Below, in pieces: positions 1 to 8,176 of a stretch of DNA of 34,174 nt. The stretch comes from an uncultured bacterium. GTDB taxonomy: Bacteria; Bacillota_I; Bacilli_A; RF39; UBA660. The translations under genes were made by a program, and so were the position numbers. How positions within the stretch are numbered: the first letter of the stretch is position 1; each line of letters starts with the position of its first letter. The notes beneath the pieces are model-generated. The model was not told where the DNA came from. It searched no databases and worked only from the letters and a program-made list of their open reading frames with translations. The DNA is taken from NCBI GenBank assembly GCA_949296705.1, contig CASFOW010000019.1, positions 1 through 34,174 on the forward strand. The letters run 5' to 3'.

Positions 1-2
1 GT

Positions 3-107
3 ATAAAAGTATCAGATTATGAAATGGAAACTAAAATAAATACACATATAATAAGAGAAACAGGATTAGAAAAATGGAGTCTTGTTATTACTCCATATGC
101 TAACTAA
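3..107 (+). CDS. 3' end of an unidentified plus-strand gene (cut by the window edge)
   Basis: An open frame enters from the left edge and runs 34 codons to a TAA at 105-107. The visible tail has mixed polar and hydrophobic residues and ends in SLVITPYAN; I do not recognise a family from it. An inverted repeat (ATGGAGT at 74-80, ACTCCAT at 90-96) lies inside the last codons but has no T-run behind it, so I do not call it a terminator. The gene converges with the minus-strand gene that ends at 119. The reading could be chance, since only 35 codons are visible. Confidence 0.35.
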   Translation: MKVSDYEMETKINTHIIRETGLEKWSLVITPYAN

Positions 108-118
108 AATTGTAAGAT

Positions 119-340
119 TTATTTTTGAAAAATCCCTAAAATATATTCTTCTTTTCCAGAAAAAGCATCACTAATTGAACAATGCGTCTCTAAAATAGCC
201 CTTATCGAAGCACCATTGTTTTTTACTTCTTTTGTTTTCGCAACCTCTTCATAAATATCTTTTAAATGTATCCATTCTTTTTGTGTTTTCCGGTGTAAAT
301 TAATCACTGATTGTTGAACAACTTCTCTTAATGTACTCAT
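119..340 (-). CDS. Small hypothetical protein, winged-helix-like
   Basis: This 73-residue soluble protein is mostly helical by composition, with no signal peptide or membrane segment. Its layout (helix, WIHLKDIYEEV, a charged loop, SIRAILETHC, a short strand ending GIFQK) resembles small winged-helix modules found alone or fused to restriction-type proteins; this is a fold impression, not a firm family. The start ATG (338-340) overlaps the TGA of the Nudix pseudogene upstream as ATGA, and the ribosome binding site (AAGGAGAAG) lies inside the last codons of that gene. The two were therefore translationally coupled. With the upstream gene now broken, its expression may be reduced. Confidence 0.55.
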   Translation of the reverse strand: MSTLREVVQQSVINLHRKTQKEWIHLKDIYEEVAKTKEVKNNGASIRAILETHCSISDAFSGKEEYILGIFQK

Positions 341-728
341 ATAATCTTCTCCTTTACATATTTAGCTAATAAACTATTATCAGCAGGCGCCAAATCGTAA
401 GTTAAAATATGTTCTAAATCAACCCATTCGTATTGGGAATGATCATGTAATTTAAACTCGCCACTTACATATTCACGTTCATATAATCTCAAATCTATTG
501 TTTTTGTGGAATACTGATAAACATAATTGGGATAAACTTCTTGATATGTACCTTTAACTCAAATTCTTCAGTTATTTCACGTTCGATAGCAAGAAGTTCA
601 TCTTCACCTTTTTCTACTTTTTCTCCAGGAAACTCCTACTTTCCAAATACATTCTGATTACCAGTAGAATGTTTAGCTAATAAAACTTTACTATTTTGAA
701 ATATTAATGACACTACTACTGTTATCAT
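337..728 (-). pseudogene. Broken Nudix (MutT-like) hydrolase
   Basis: Reading the minus strand from the ATG at 726-728 gives a MutT-type start (MITVVVSLIFQNSKVLLAKH), then a Nudix box: G, five residues, E, seven residues, then REITEEF. Two lesions are visible. A TAG replaces the residue after FGK, where the family has Trp (FGKWEFPGG), so a TGG to TAG change is likely. A one-base frameshift follows near 550, after EEFEL. The reading then continues in the next frame with the family's C-terminal strands (YQEVYPNY ... LRLYEREYVSGEF ... EWVDLEHIL) to the TGA at 337-339. In the Nudix box PGG also reads PGE. The intact family hydrolyses nucleoside diphosphate-linked substrates, often for sanitation. 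Sequencing or assembly error could explain the lesions, but two independent ones plus the altered box favour real decay. Confidence 0.8.
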
Positions 729-1320
729 AAAGCGCCACCAATCTACAATTATAATTAGCAATGTCGAAATTCTTCACACTTTTCTATTACAGTTCGTCTT
801 CTTGTTTGTGATAGACTTAAATCTAGACTACTTTAACTTAATGACGACTTGCTAGGTCTTACCATACCAGTTTTTCTCGGCTGGCATGTATCAAACTCCA
901 AACCTGACACTCTTATATAAAGATTATACCATTTTATAAGCATAATTGATGCTTTTATATATGAAATTAAAAAAACGTGTAGAGAAAAGTTATAATACCT
1001 TATAAATTGGTTTTTCTCACGACTAGTCCTTCGAGCCAGTATGTATGCGATTTAATCCATATTACAGTATATACTTTTCTTATTTTCTAAAATAGATTAA
1101 TAGTAGTTTTCACTTTTTACATTATAGCGATTTAAATTTCAGTCTTATAGAAGGCTTTTTACGGAACTTAGAAAGAAAAAACAGTCAACAATTTATAAAT
1201 CGGCTGTTTTTTCAGTTATTTATTTGTGAGGTTATTGAGTATTACCTTGAAATGGAGTTGAAGGTTAATATAAGTTCTATTCATTCCCCTATTTTATTGC
1301 ATCTTTCTGATTTTTTTCAT
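729..1320. other. Gene-poor spacer, probably decayed coding DNA, with one terminator
   Basis: No convincing gene is present. On the minus strand, open frames with protein-like composition (for example TRRRTVIEKCEEFRHC near 770-830, and an open stretch from about 1050 to 850) are interrupted by stops and frame changes, which suggests an eroded gene upstream of the Nudix remnant. Two short related stretches occur: TTTTTCTC followed by a GCC/GGC-ATGTAT element near 872-892, and again near 1012-1053. The terminator at 1175-1213 is listed separately. No tRNA, CRISPR or insertion-sequence ends were seen. Confidence 0.4.
1175..1213. terminator. Rho-independent terminator, usable in both directions
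   Basis: GAAAAAACAG (1175-1184) pairs perfectly with CTGTTTTTTC (1204-1213), extended by a G-U and a C-G pair around a loop of about 15 nt. The A-run and T-run make it work on either strand. On the minus strand it lies about 110 nt after the stop of the TPR protein gene (1321), so it probably ends that transcript. Confidence 0.7.
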
Positions 1321-3801
1321 CTATTTTTGGGAAGGAGAAACAAAAACTAAATTTCGATATTTATAATATCTTTTATTGGTACTTACTTCTTCTACTTGTT
1401 CTTGTAAAAATTTTGGTTTATTTTGTCCTCTTTGAGCTAGTTTTAAATATCGGTTACCAAGTTCAGTTTGGCCTTTTGTATAATATTTTTTAGCTAGTAT
1501 CAATTCAACTAGTGTTTTTTCTTCTTCAGAAAGGGCTAATTGTTTACTAATTTGGTGAATATTCATCTTTGCGATTAGTAGTTTTTCGATATTTTCAATT
1601 CCATATTTTTCATCAATCTGTTTTTCAAAATAGTCTAATGTAACTTTTGGATAGGGAGTGGTTTCTCCTTTTAATTTGGCAAGTAAATTTGAAAAATCTA
1701 ATTCTAAGTTTTGTTCTTTAGCTAGTTCATTCGCAACAGTTAAATAATCTATTGCTAAATCATTTTGGTGATTTTTCATATAAGATAATCCTAAACGAAT
1801 ATAAACATAGATATTGGGTGTATCTGCTCTTAGTAGCTGTTGATATTTTTCTATGCATAAAGTATATTCTTTCTCTTGATAGGCTAAATCTCCTTCAATC
1901 TTAACATCAGACAAATCAGTAGATTGATTGATATTTTTCAAACGTAAAACAATTTGTTTGTTTTTATCTTTTCCAATTGGAAAAGAAGCTATATTCGGCA
2001 TGTTATTTACTCTGGTTTCTATTTCTTGTATTTCTTTTTCAGTCATTGCTTCTAATAGGACGATTCCTCTTTCTTCTAGTTCTGATATTCTATTTTCTAG
2101 CCATTCATTCTGATGACTATCGGCTTTTTTGGTGGAGATAGTTTGGGTTTTCTGTTGATCCTTACTCCCTACATTGAGTGGCTTTTTTTCCATTTCTGCT
2201 GTTTTAAGAGAAGTAGTAGCCCTTTTAGGTAAAGATTGATGCTCATTTTTATCAATACTAGCTATGTTTGAATAAGCAGGATTTGATAATTTATCTTCTA
2301 GATTATTGGAAGGTAGTGCTTTTTGTAAGTTGTCATCTTTCTGGTTCCCTCTTCTTGTCATTATTTCAAATACCTGCATTAGATCATCTATCATGATACA
2401 ATTTTGATTAAGTCTTTCTGCTTTTGAAAGAATATCTAAATAGACTTTGGCAATTTCTGTTTCCTGTTTTTCTATACTTTCAAAAAAACATTTGACATAG
2501 GTTGAGAGTTCAAATTGAAAAATTCCCATCTGAAGTAGGCTTAGTGTTGTTAGAGTTTTACTATAAGTACTATTCTTTTCTAATAAGTCGATTTTTATCA
2601 AATCAGCAATTAAAAATTCAAATTCTTTTTTATCTATTTTCTCAAGGTATTTACTCAACTGTTCTAATGAAGAATCTAAATCTTGGTTGATTAAATCCTT
2701 AGCAAACTCTACAAAATCACTTATGGATTCTGCTTTTGAGGAGGCGATTACTTTTTCTTCTTTCTTTTCTTTATTATCTTTTAAAATCAAATTCTTTTTT
2801 TGAGAAAATTTTTGTTTATCAATAATTTCTATCACATCTCGTAACAAGGTATTTATCGCATAAGTAGCTTGATTACTTCTTTTTTGGGTAAGATATTGTT
2901 TACTTATAGATAAAGCTAGTGAATAATTTTTGGCTAAAACAGCAGAATAAAATTTATTCTGACTATCCTTTATTTCAGGAATTATTCCAGTTTTGGTTAT
3001 TTCTACAATGTCTTTAGCTAAAGATAATATTAAGTGTTCTGTGGTAATTAATTTGCGTTGATGTTCTACTTTTTCTAAATATTTAATTATTTCGTCATAC
3101 TGTTTTTCTTGAATCAAAATAACTAAATCATTTATTTCATTATCTAATTGTTCTATGACTTGGTTGAAGAGAATTCCTGTTAGAAGATTAGAACTTTCTA
3201 TTCGATCATTTTTAGGGATACGCAAGCAAAACTTTTTAGCATGGTTAAAATGACATTCAAAAGCTAAATTCCTTATCTCATTTTGTAAATAGATATCTTG
3301 ATATCTGGGATCGTCATTTTGGATATTTAAACTTTCTCTAGAAATTTCTTTTACCATAGGGCAATATTTCTCGGGAATTTCGGTAATAAAACTCAATAAA
3401 TATAAGTAAAAGCGATTATCTGATTCGTAATATGAATTATTCGACTGAAAACAAGTATCAAAATATTCAAAAACTTTTGGATATTCTTTACTACGAACAC
3501 TAATAAAAAAAAGATAAAAATTAGTAGCCAGATAATCAGGATTTAACTCACGACATTTTTGAAAACATAATTTAGCATTTTCAAAGTCTCTTTTTTGAAG
3601 AAGGACTTTCCCATAGTTATATAACTTCTCGATTGCTTGAAAGGAATATAAACCTCTTTCTATTCTCTTGACTATTCCCTTTTTAATTAAAGCAGATATA
3701 TCATTACCATCTAAACCATAATTTTTTAATTCTTTGGTGGTTAAGTTTTTTCCTTGACTTAAACCTATATATATTTTATTTAATTTTTCTTCAGTAATCA
3801 T
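1321..3801 (-). CDS. Large protein with N-terminal AbiEi-like winged helix and TPR repeats
   Basis: 826 residues, no signal peptide or membrane helix, so probably cytoplasmic. Residues about 1-55 (LTTKELKNYGLDGNDISALI, then KRIERGLYSF) match the winged-helix module seen at the N-terminus of AbiEi-type antitoxins and related regulators. The rest is helical repeat. TPR-like units are clear at about 55-125 (YNYGKVLLQKRDFENAKLCF) and 635-690 (GDLAYQEKEYTLCIEKYQQL). Between them is a charged, low-complexity Lys/Ser/Asn linker (about 505-570). The start ATG has a GGAGG six bases upstream. The winged helix could bind DNA, but without a toxin partner nearby an antitoxin role is unlikely. Function unknown; a scaffold or regulator is a guess. 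Confidence 0.85.
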   Translation of the reverse strand: MITEEKLNKIYIGLSQGKNLTTKELKNYGLDGNDISALIKKGIVKRIERGLYSFQAIEKLYNYGKVLLQKRDFENAKLCFQKCRELNPDYLATNFYLFFISVRSKEYPKVFEYFDTCFQSNNSYYESDNRFYLYLLSFITEIPEKYCPMVKEISRESLNIQNDDPRYQDIYLQNEIRNLAFECHFNHAKKFCLRIPKNDRIESSNLLTGILFNQVIEQLDNEINDLVILIQEKQYDEIIKYLEKVEHQRKLITTEHLILSLAKDIVEITKTGIIPEIKDSQNKFYSAVLAKNYSLALSISKQYLTQKRSNQATYAINTLLRDVIEIIDKQKFSQKKNLILKDNKEKKEEKVIASSKAESISDFVEFAKDLINQDLDSSLEQLSKYLEKIDKKEFEFLIADLIKIDLLEKNSTYSKTLTTLSLLQMGIFQFELSTYVKCFFESIEKQETEIAKVYLDILSKAERLNQNCIMIDDLMQVFEIMTRRGNQKDDNLQKALPSNNLEDKLSNPAYSNIASIDKNEHQSLPKRATTSLKTAEMEKKPLNVGSKDQQKTQTISTKKADSHQNEWLENRISELEERGIVLLEAMTEKEIQEIETRVNNMPNIASFPIGKDKNKQIVLRLKNINQSTDLSDVKIEGDLAYQEKEYTLCIEKYQQLLRADTPNIYVYIRLGLSYMKNHQNDLAIDYLTVANELAKEQNLELDFSNLLAKLKGETTPYPKVTLDYFEKQIDEKYGIENIEKLLIAKMNIHQISKQLALSEEEKTLVELILAKKYYTKGQTELGNRYLKLAQRGQNKPKFLQEQVEEVSTNKRYYKYRNLVFVSPSQK

Positions 3802-3834
3802 GTTAGCCTCCAGGTTATTTCGTAATTACTTATT

Positions 3835-3863
3835 ATCTTATCTTCTTTTACTAAATAAGGCAA
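3835..3863 (-). promoter_or_regulatory. Possible promoter of the winged-helix/TPR gene
   Basis: On the minus strand TTGCCT (3858-3863) is followed after 17 bases by TAAGAT (3835-3840). Each hexamer matches the sigma-A consensus at four of six positions. It lies just upstream of the ribosome binding site of the gene starting at 3801 and downstream of the terminator at 3899-3924, so an independent transcript is expected here. Confidence 0.35.
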
Positions 3864-3898
3864 TACTTATCTTATATAATGAAAGCAGTAAATGAAAA

Positions 3899-3924
3899 AG
3901 AACTAGCTTATTACTTCTAGTTCT
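3899..3924 (-). terminator. Rho-independent terminator of the five-repeat protein gene
   Basis: Minus strand: AGAACTAG, a 10-nt loop, CTAGTTCT, then TTTTTC. The perfect 8-bp stem with a T-run lies about 20 nt after the stop codon at 3944 and separates this gene from the next one downstream. Confidence 0.75.
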
Positions 3925-3943
3925 GTACTTTGTTTATACTTTT

Positions 3944-6900
3944 TTACCTTTTTATTTTAACCACTTCTGCTTCAATTTCATCGTTACTTGGCATAATGGT
4001 AACTTCTTCCCCTATTCTAGCAAGATATTCTTCTAATGTTTGGCATTCACTCGCAATTGCTTGCATGATTTTTCGTTGATTATAGATTTGAACAGCCATT
4101 TCTTGAATAGACAAATCTGATACATTGTCTGGTTGATTTTGAACACCTTGCTTTGGTTTTATTTGATCTGTCTGATAAGCCAATTTAATCTCATTTACTA
4201 ATTGTTCTACTTGAGTTCTTATTTCTGGGTTTGAGAAATGAATATTTTGTGATTGAGCGACAATTTGATTATATTCTGATTCGTTATCGAATAAACGTAT
4301 AGTTTCGCCGTTTTCTCTTTTTTTCTGTTGTTGTTGAATATAGAAATTTATTCTTACTATATCTTTTAGGAAATTTTCTTCTTCTGGTTTTACAATTTTT
4401 TTATTATTAATCGCACTATTAGCAAGATTAATCAATGTTTTGGCAACTGCTGTTTCTTCTATTTGCATCTTTTCCATACGAGATTTAGAAACTTGATATA
4501 AATCTTTAGTAGCATCATTTAAAGTAGAAGGAACTTGACCTTCAATTTTAGCTGATTCGATAAATAAATCGGCTAACTCAACCGCATTAATATCGGCTTC
4601 TGGATTTCCCTTTAAAAAGTTAGTTACACCATTTAAACGATTTATTAATTTATTTGTTTTTTCTTGAACTGTCGTATTAGAATTTGTATTATTCTTTATT
4701 TTAGTTTCATCGCTGTCAGTTTTTGGTTCAGTAGAAGTAGCTTTTTCACCTAGATATTTATTGAAAGTAGTTTCAATTTCGGTAAATAAGCGATCAGTTA
4801 AAGTTTGCATTAATGCTTGAGAAAATTTTGTATTTTGATGTATTTGTTGTAAATATTCAAACTCTTCTTTTTTAGTCTTTAAAAATGGTACAATCACTTC
4901 TCCATTCTTATCTTGATTTTTACTTCTTTGAACTTCTGCATTTAAATTAATCACTTCTAGCAAGTGTTCTTTTTCGGAAAAGGAAGAAATAGCTGGTTTT
5001 TTAGAACGTGCACTTTTATACAAATGAGTTAAGGTATCGGCAAGTGTTGTCTCTTCCATATTATTATCAGCTAATATATTAAAAAATCTTGTCCATAATT
5101 GATTTAACTTAATGTTTAAATCCACACTTTTATTTTCTGCTTTAGCAACATCTATAAATAATCCCGCTATAACCTCGGCATCAAATGCTTCTGGGTTATC
5201 TTTTAAGAATGAAATTTCTGATTTTAATTCTTTTTTTAACTCTTTTACTTTTTTAGAACTTAATTTTCCACTATTTTCTTCTTCAACCTTACTTTTTTCT
5301 ATTTTGTCTTCTTGATAAGCAGTCTGTACTTCTTCTAATAATTCCTTGGCTAAAGACTGAATACTTGGTTCTTTAAAGCGTACGGTATATTGTTTACTAT
5401 TTAGTGTTTGTAACTGTTCTTTATTATCAAAAAGACGAAGCTCTTCCCCATTTTCTCTTCTTTCTTGTTGTTCATAGATAAAGGCATTGGCACTAATCAA
5501 TTCTTTTAAATACTCTTCTTCAAGAGGAGATACTATTTTCTCATGATTAAGGGCCGAATTCGATAATTTATTCATTAAGATATTAAGTGGAGTATCCATT
5601 CTATTCTTTTTATTCATACGCTCTTGAACAGTATCGGATAAAGTATGTATTGTGGTATTTAACTCTTCTTTATTTGCCTCTTTAGTAGCATCTATATACA
5701 AACCGGCTAACTCTACCATATTGACATTATTATCTGGATTATCGATTAAATATTGATTTACCCCTTGAATTCTTTTGATTAATTCTTGGGTTTTATCTGC
5801 TTCTTTATTTTCTACTTCTACTTTTTTTAGTTCTGGTAGTGAAAATGGTAAACTAAAACTATAAATCTTGTTTTCTGTTTTCGCTTTAGTGATTTCTGCA
5901 AATAGGCAGTCTGTAAGTGTCGCATAAATTCCTTTTTGATGATTTTGTTTATATTTTTCACGTTGTTCTTTTATTGTTTGGTATTCACTTTCATTGTCAT
6001 AAATTTTGTGATTATTGTCTAAATTTATACGTTTGTTTCTATCTTCTTGTCTAGTAAATAAAGAGATCTTGGCCAAATTTTTAATATATTCTTCTTCTTG
6101 TTCTTCTACGGCTGGAGTTCCTATAACCGCATTTCCCGCTAACTGGGAAATTAATTGGCAAAGGGATGAATTCTTTTCTAATTGAAGATCAGTATTTAGT
6201 AATCTATTTACTGCAGTTTGACTTAAGTCTATTATTCCATTGATAATTTCTTGCGTATCTTTACTTTCGTGGGCTAGATCTTTTTGAATTACTTTAGCGC
6301 TGTCTAGTAGAATCTCGGTAATTTCTTTTGCATTAATATCGGCATCTTGATGTTCAGCTAAATAATTATTTAAGTTGATTACTCTTTCTTTTAAGCGCTT
6401 TCTGGTATTGTCTTGAAGATGAGTCTGATGAACACTCGATACTAATTTAAATGCTTCATCATAACCCATAGAAGAATTAAGTTTAATCATTTCATCAAAT
6501 TTATTCGCAATAATGATTTGAGCAAATAAAAATTCTGTGGTCTTTAAAAGTTCACTATTTATGTCCTTTTTCAATACTTTTTCTTTCAATTCTTTCAAGA
6601 AACTTACTTCTGTGTCATTAGCGTGAAGTCTTTTAGTACTTGTATCTTCTAAACGGCGACTTCGATCATTTTGATAAATATTTAAAGAGGCGGAAGCTAA
6701 AGTACGTAGATAATCTCTTGTTTCATTATCTATACTTTGATTTTCGTCTTTTACTATTTGCATCAGTTCCGCAAACAATTGAAATAATGGGGTATTTTCT
6801 GTTACACCCAGATTTTTGGTTAGTAGTTTATTTTTCACTTCATCATAGTACTCTTCTACACTTTTTAATAATTGTTGTTTTTGTTCTTTAGGACATGTTT

Positions 6901-7012
6901 TTATCTCATTATTTGCATCAACAAACATTCTTACTGCTTCTTCGGCATTAATATCAACATCAGGATTATTCTTCCAGTATTCTAAAATATTTTGAATATT
7001 TTTCTCGACCAT
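3944..7012 (-). CDS. Large protein of five ~200-residue helical repeats, unknown function
   Basis: 1022 residues, no signal peptide, membrane helix or Cys-rich motif, highly charged, so probably cytoplasmic. Five degenerate copies of one unit begin near residues 14, 219, 423, 603 and 800. Each opens with an NPD/NPE-x-(D/N)-(I/V)-N-A-x-E element followed by a hydrophobic helix and (D/E)SAK or DATK (NNPDVDINAEEAVRMFVDA; GNPEADINAVELADLFIESA). Each then has an EEE/EKE-(Y/F)(L/I)K segment, a basic RRENGE-x-RLFDN-like element and a closing LF/AE helix. Copies 3 and 5 are the most alike in the RRENGE/RLFDN element. A tail from about 960 is unrelated. I do not recognise the unit as a named domain. 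The gene is monocistronic: own strong promoter (7042-7070) and terminator. The ATG follows GAGGG. Confidence 0.85.
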   Translation of the reverse strand: MVEKNIQNILEYWKNNPDVDINAEEAVRMFVDANNEIKTCPKEQKQQLLKSVEEYYDEVKNKLLTKNLGVTENTPLFQLFAELMQIVKDENQSIDNETRDYLRTLASASLNIYQNDRSRRLEDTSTKRLHANDTEVSFLKELKEKVLKKDINSELLKTTEFLFAQIIIANKFDEMIKLNSSMGYDEAFKLVSSVHQTHLQDNTRKRLKERVINLNNYLAEHQDADINAKEITEILLDSAKVIQKDLAHESKDTQEIINGIIDLSQTAVNRLLNTDLQLEKNSSLCQLISQLAGNAVIGTPAVEEQEEEYIKNLAKISLFTRQEDRNKRINLDNNHKIYDNESEYQTIKEQREKYKQNHQKGIYATLTDCLFAEITKAKTENKIYSFSLPFSLPELKKVEVENKEADKTQELIKRIQGVNQYLIDNPDNNVNMVELAGLYIDATKEANKEELNTTIHTLSDTVQERMNKKNRMDTPLNILMNKLSNSALNHEKIVSPLEEEYLKELISANAFIYEQQERRENGEELRLFDNKEQLQTLNSKQYTVRFKEPSIQSLAKELLEEVQTAYQEDKIEKSKVEEENSGKLSSKKVKELKKELKSEISFLKDNPEAFDAEVIAGLFIDVAKAENKSVDLNIKLNQLWTRFFNILADNNMEETTLADTLTHLYKSARSKKPAISSFSEKEHLLEVINLNAEVQRSKNQDKNGEVIVPFLKTKKEEFEYLQQIHQNTKFSQALMQTLTDRLFTEIETTFNKYLGEKATSTEPKTDSDETKIKNNTNSNTTVQEKTNKLINRLNGVTNFLKGNPEADINAVELADLFIESAKIEGQVPSTLNDATKDLYQVSKSRMEKMQIEETAVAKTLINLANSAINNKKIVKPEEENFLKDIVRINFYIQQQQKKRENGETIRLFDNESEYNQIVAQSQNIHFSNPEIRTQVEQLVNEIKLAYQTDQIKPKQGVQNQPDNVSDLSIQEMAVQIYNQRKIMQAIASECQTLEEYLARIGEEVTIMPSNDEIEAEVVKIKR

Positions 7013-7041
7013 TCTTCTTCCCTCATTTCTTTTCTAGTTAT

Positions 7042-7070
7042 ATTATACTTTGTTTTTTATTTTCCGTCAA
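7042..7070 (-). promoter_or_regulatory. Strong sigma-A-type promoter of the five-repeat gene
   Basis: Minus strand TTGACG (7065-7070), exactly 17 bases, then TATAAT (7042-7047). Eleven of twelve consensus positions match. The start codon is about 30 nt downstream of the -10 box. Confidence 0.85.
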
Positions 7071-7095
7071 AAATTTATTGGTAGAATCACAGAAT

Positions 7096-7135
7096 AAAAG
7101 TAGCTTTACATTTTCTTTTTACGCAAGCTACTTTT
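7096..7135. terminator. Hairpin terminator after the GT2 gene
   Basis: AAAAGTAGCTT (7096-7106) and AAGCTACTTTT (7125-7135) form a perfect 11-bp stem around an 18-nt loop. On the minus strand it begins right after the stop of the GT2 gene (7139) and is followed by TTTTATT. The plus-strand T-run is longer, but no plus-strand gene reads into it. Confidence 0.7.
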
Positions 7136-7138
7136 TTA

Positions 7139-8083
7139 TTATTCATCTTTTTCTTTTTCCGTTTCTCTAATAATATAAATTGGTCTTTTTTTGGTTTCTA
7201 AATATGCTTTAGCCAAGTATTCTCCGATGATACCAGTACAAAACAGTTGAATTCCACCAACAAAGAACATAATACAAGCCATACTAGGCCAGCCACCTAC
7301 AGGGTCCCCCCAAATTAATGTTTTGGCAATAATCACAATAATTAAAATGAAAGAGATCAGGCAAAAAATTAATCCAACTAAAGCAGCAAGCACCAAAGGT
7401 GTGGTCGAAAAAGCAACTATTCCTTCTACCGCGTAGGAAAACAATTTCCAGAAATTCCACTTCGTTGTGCCAGCTACTCGTTCTTCAATTTCAAAATCAA
7501 GCCATTTAGTTTTAAATCCTACAAAGCTAAATAATCCTTTGGAATAGCGGTTATACTCTTTCATAGAAATAATAGCGTTTACCATTTGTCTAGTCATTAA
7601 GCGAAAATCTCTAGCGCCCGGTACCAATTCGATATTGGATAGTTTACTAATGATACTATAAAACCACTTCGTGAATGTTTTTCTAAGAAAAGAATACCCT
7701 TTACGATTTGTGCTTTTAGTCGCGACACAATCATATTCACCACTTTCTAATAGTTCAATCATTTCTTCTAATAAAGACGGGGGATCTTGTAAATCCGCAT
7801 CCATAATGGTTATGTAGTCTCCTTGGGCATGTTCTAATCCCGCTAGCATGGCAGCTTCTTTACCAAAATTTCTAGAAAAAGAAATATATCTAACTCGTTT
7901 ATCTTGTTTAGCTAAATCTTTTAGTGTCATTAACGTTTTATCTTTACTTCCGTCATCTACGAATAAAAATTCAAAACTTGCTTTGTCCTTTAACTCTTTA
8001 GCTGTTTTAATAATTGTTTCATAGAAAATAGGTAGAGATTCTTCTTCATTATAACAAGGTACTATAATAGAAACTTTTTTCAT
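7139..8083 (-). CDS. GT2 glycosyltransferase, DPM1/GtrB (CsbB)-like, membrane-anchored
   Basis: 314 residues. The GT-A fold starts at the N-terminus (VSIIVPCYNEEESLP), with FVDDGSKDKT at 42-50 (D43/D44) and the metal-binding MDADLQDPP at 94-102. Two hydrophobic spans follow at about 230-260 and 270-290, then a short basic tail. This is the layout of GtrB/CsbB/YkcC proteins, which load a sugar from a nucleotide donor onto undecaprenyl phosphate at the inner face of the membrane. The product is normally used by a flippase and a GT-C enzyme outside; none is adjacent. The gene stands alone with its own promoter (8109-8137) and a GGAGGAAGG ribosome binding site. The sugar cannot be read from sequence. 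Confidence 0.9.
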   Translation of the reverse strand: MKKVSIIVPCYNEEESLPIFYETIIKTAKELKDKASFEFLFVDDGSKDKTLMTLKDLAKQDKRVRYISFSRNFGKEAAMLAGLEHAQGDYITIMDADLQDPPSLLEEMIELLESGEYDCVATKSTNRKGYSFLRKTFTKWFYSIISKLSNIELVPGARDFRLMTRQMVNAIISMKEYNRYSKGLFSFVGFKTKWLDFEIEERVAGTTKWNFWKLFSYAVEGIVAFSTTPLVLAALVGLIFCLISFILIIVIIAKTLIWGDPVGGWPSMACIMFFVGGIQLFCTGIIGEYLAKAYLETKKRPIYIIRETEKEKDE

Positions 8084-8108
8084 GTTGTTTCCTTCCTCCT
8101 TTTTCTCT

Positions 8109-8137
8109 ATTATAAGTCAAATTACAGTATTTACCAA
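8109..8137 (-). promoter_or_regulatory. Promoter of the GtrB-like GT2 gene
   Basis: Minus strand TTGGTA (8132-8137), 17 bases, TATAAT (8109-8114). It lies in the 93-bp gap after pssE-like (8177). No terminator is visible in that gap, so read-through from the operon upstream is also possible. Confidence 0.65.
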
Positions 8138-8176
8138 TAACCTACATTTAAAATATGAGTTAGTTTACTATATTTA

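Noticed and set aside
74-96. Inverted repeat ATGGAGT/ACTCCAT as a terminator
   Set aside because: It lies inside coding sequence with a 7-bp stem and no T-run.
1027-1054. Possible tRNA T-arm (CTTCGAGCC)
   Set aside because: The flanking bases do not pair, and no acceptor or anticodon stem can be drawn around it.
6640-6891. Plus-strand open frame of 83 codons inside the five-repeat gene
   Set aside because: It lies antisense to a clearly coding repeat region, has hydrophobic low-complexity content from reversed Lys/Asn/Glu codons, and has no ribosome binding site.
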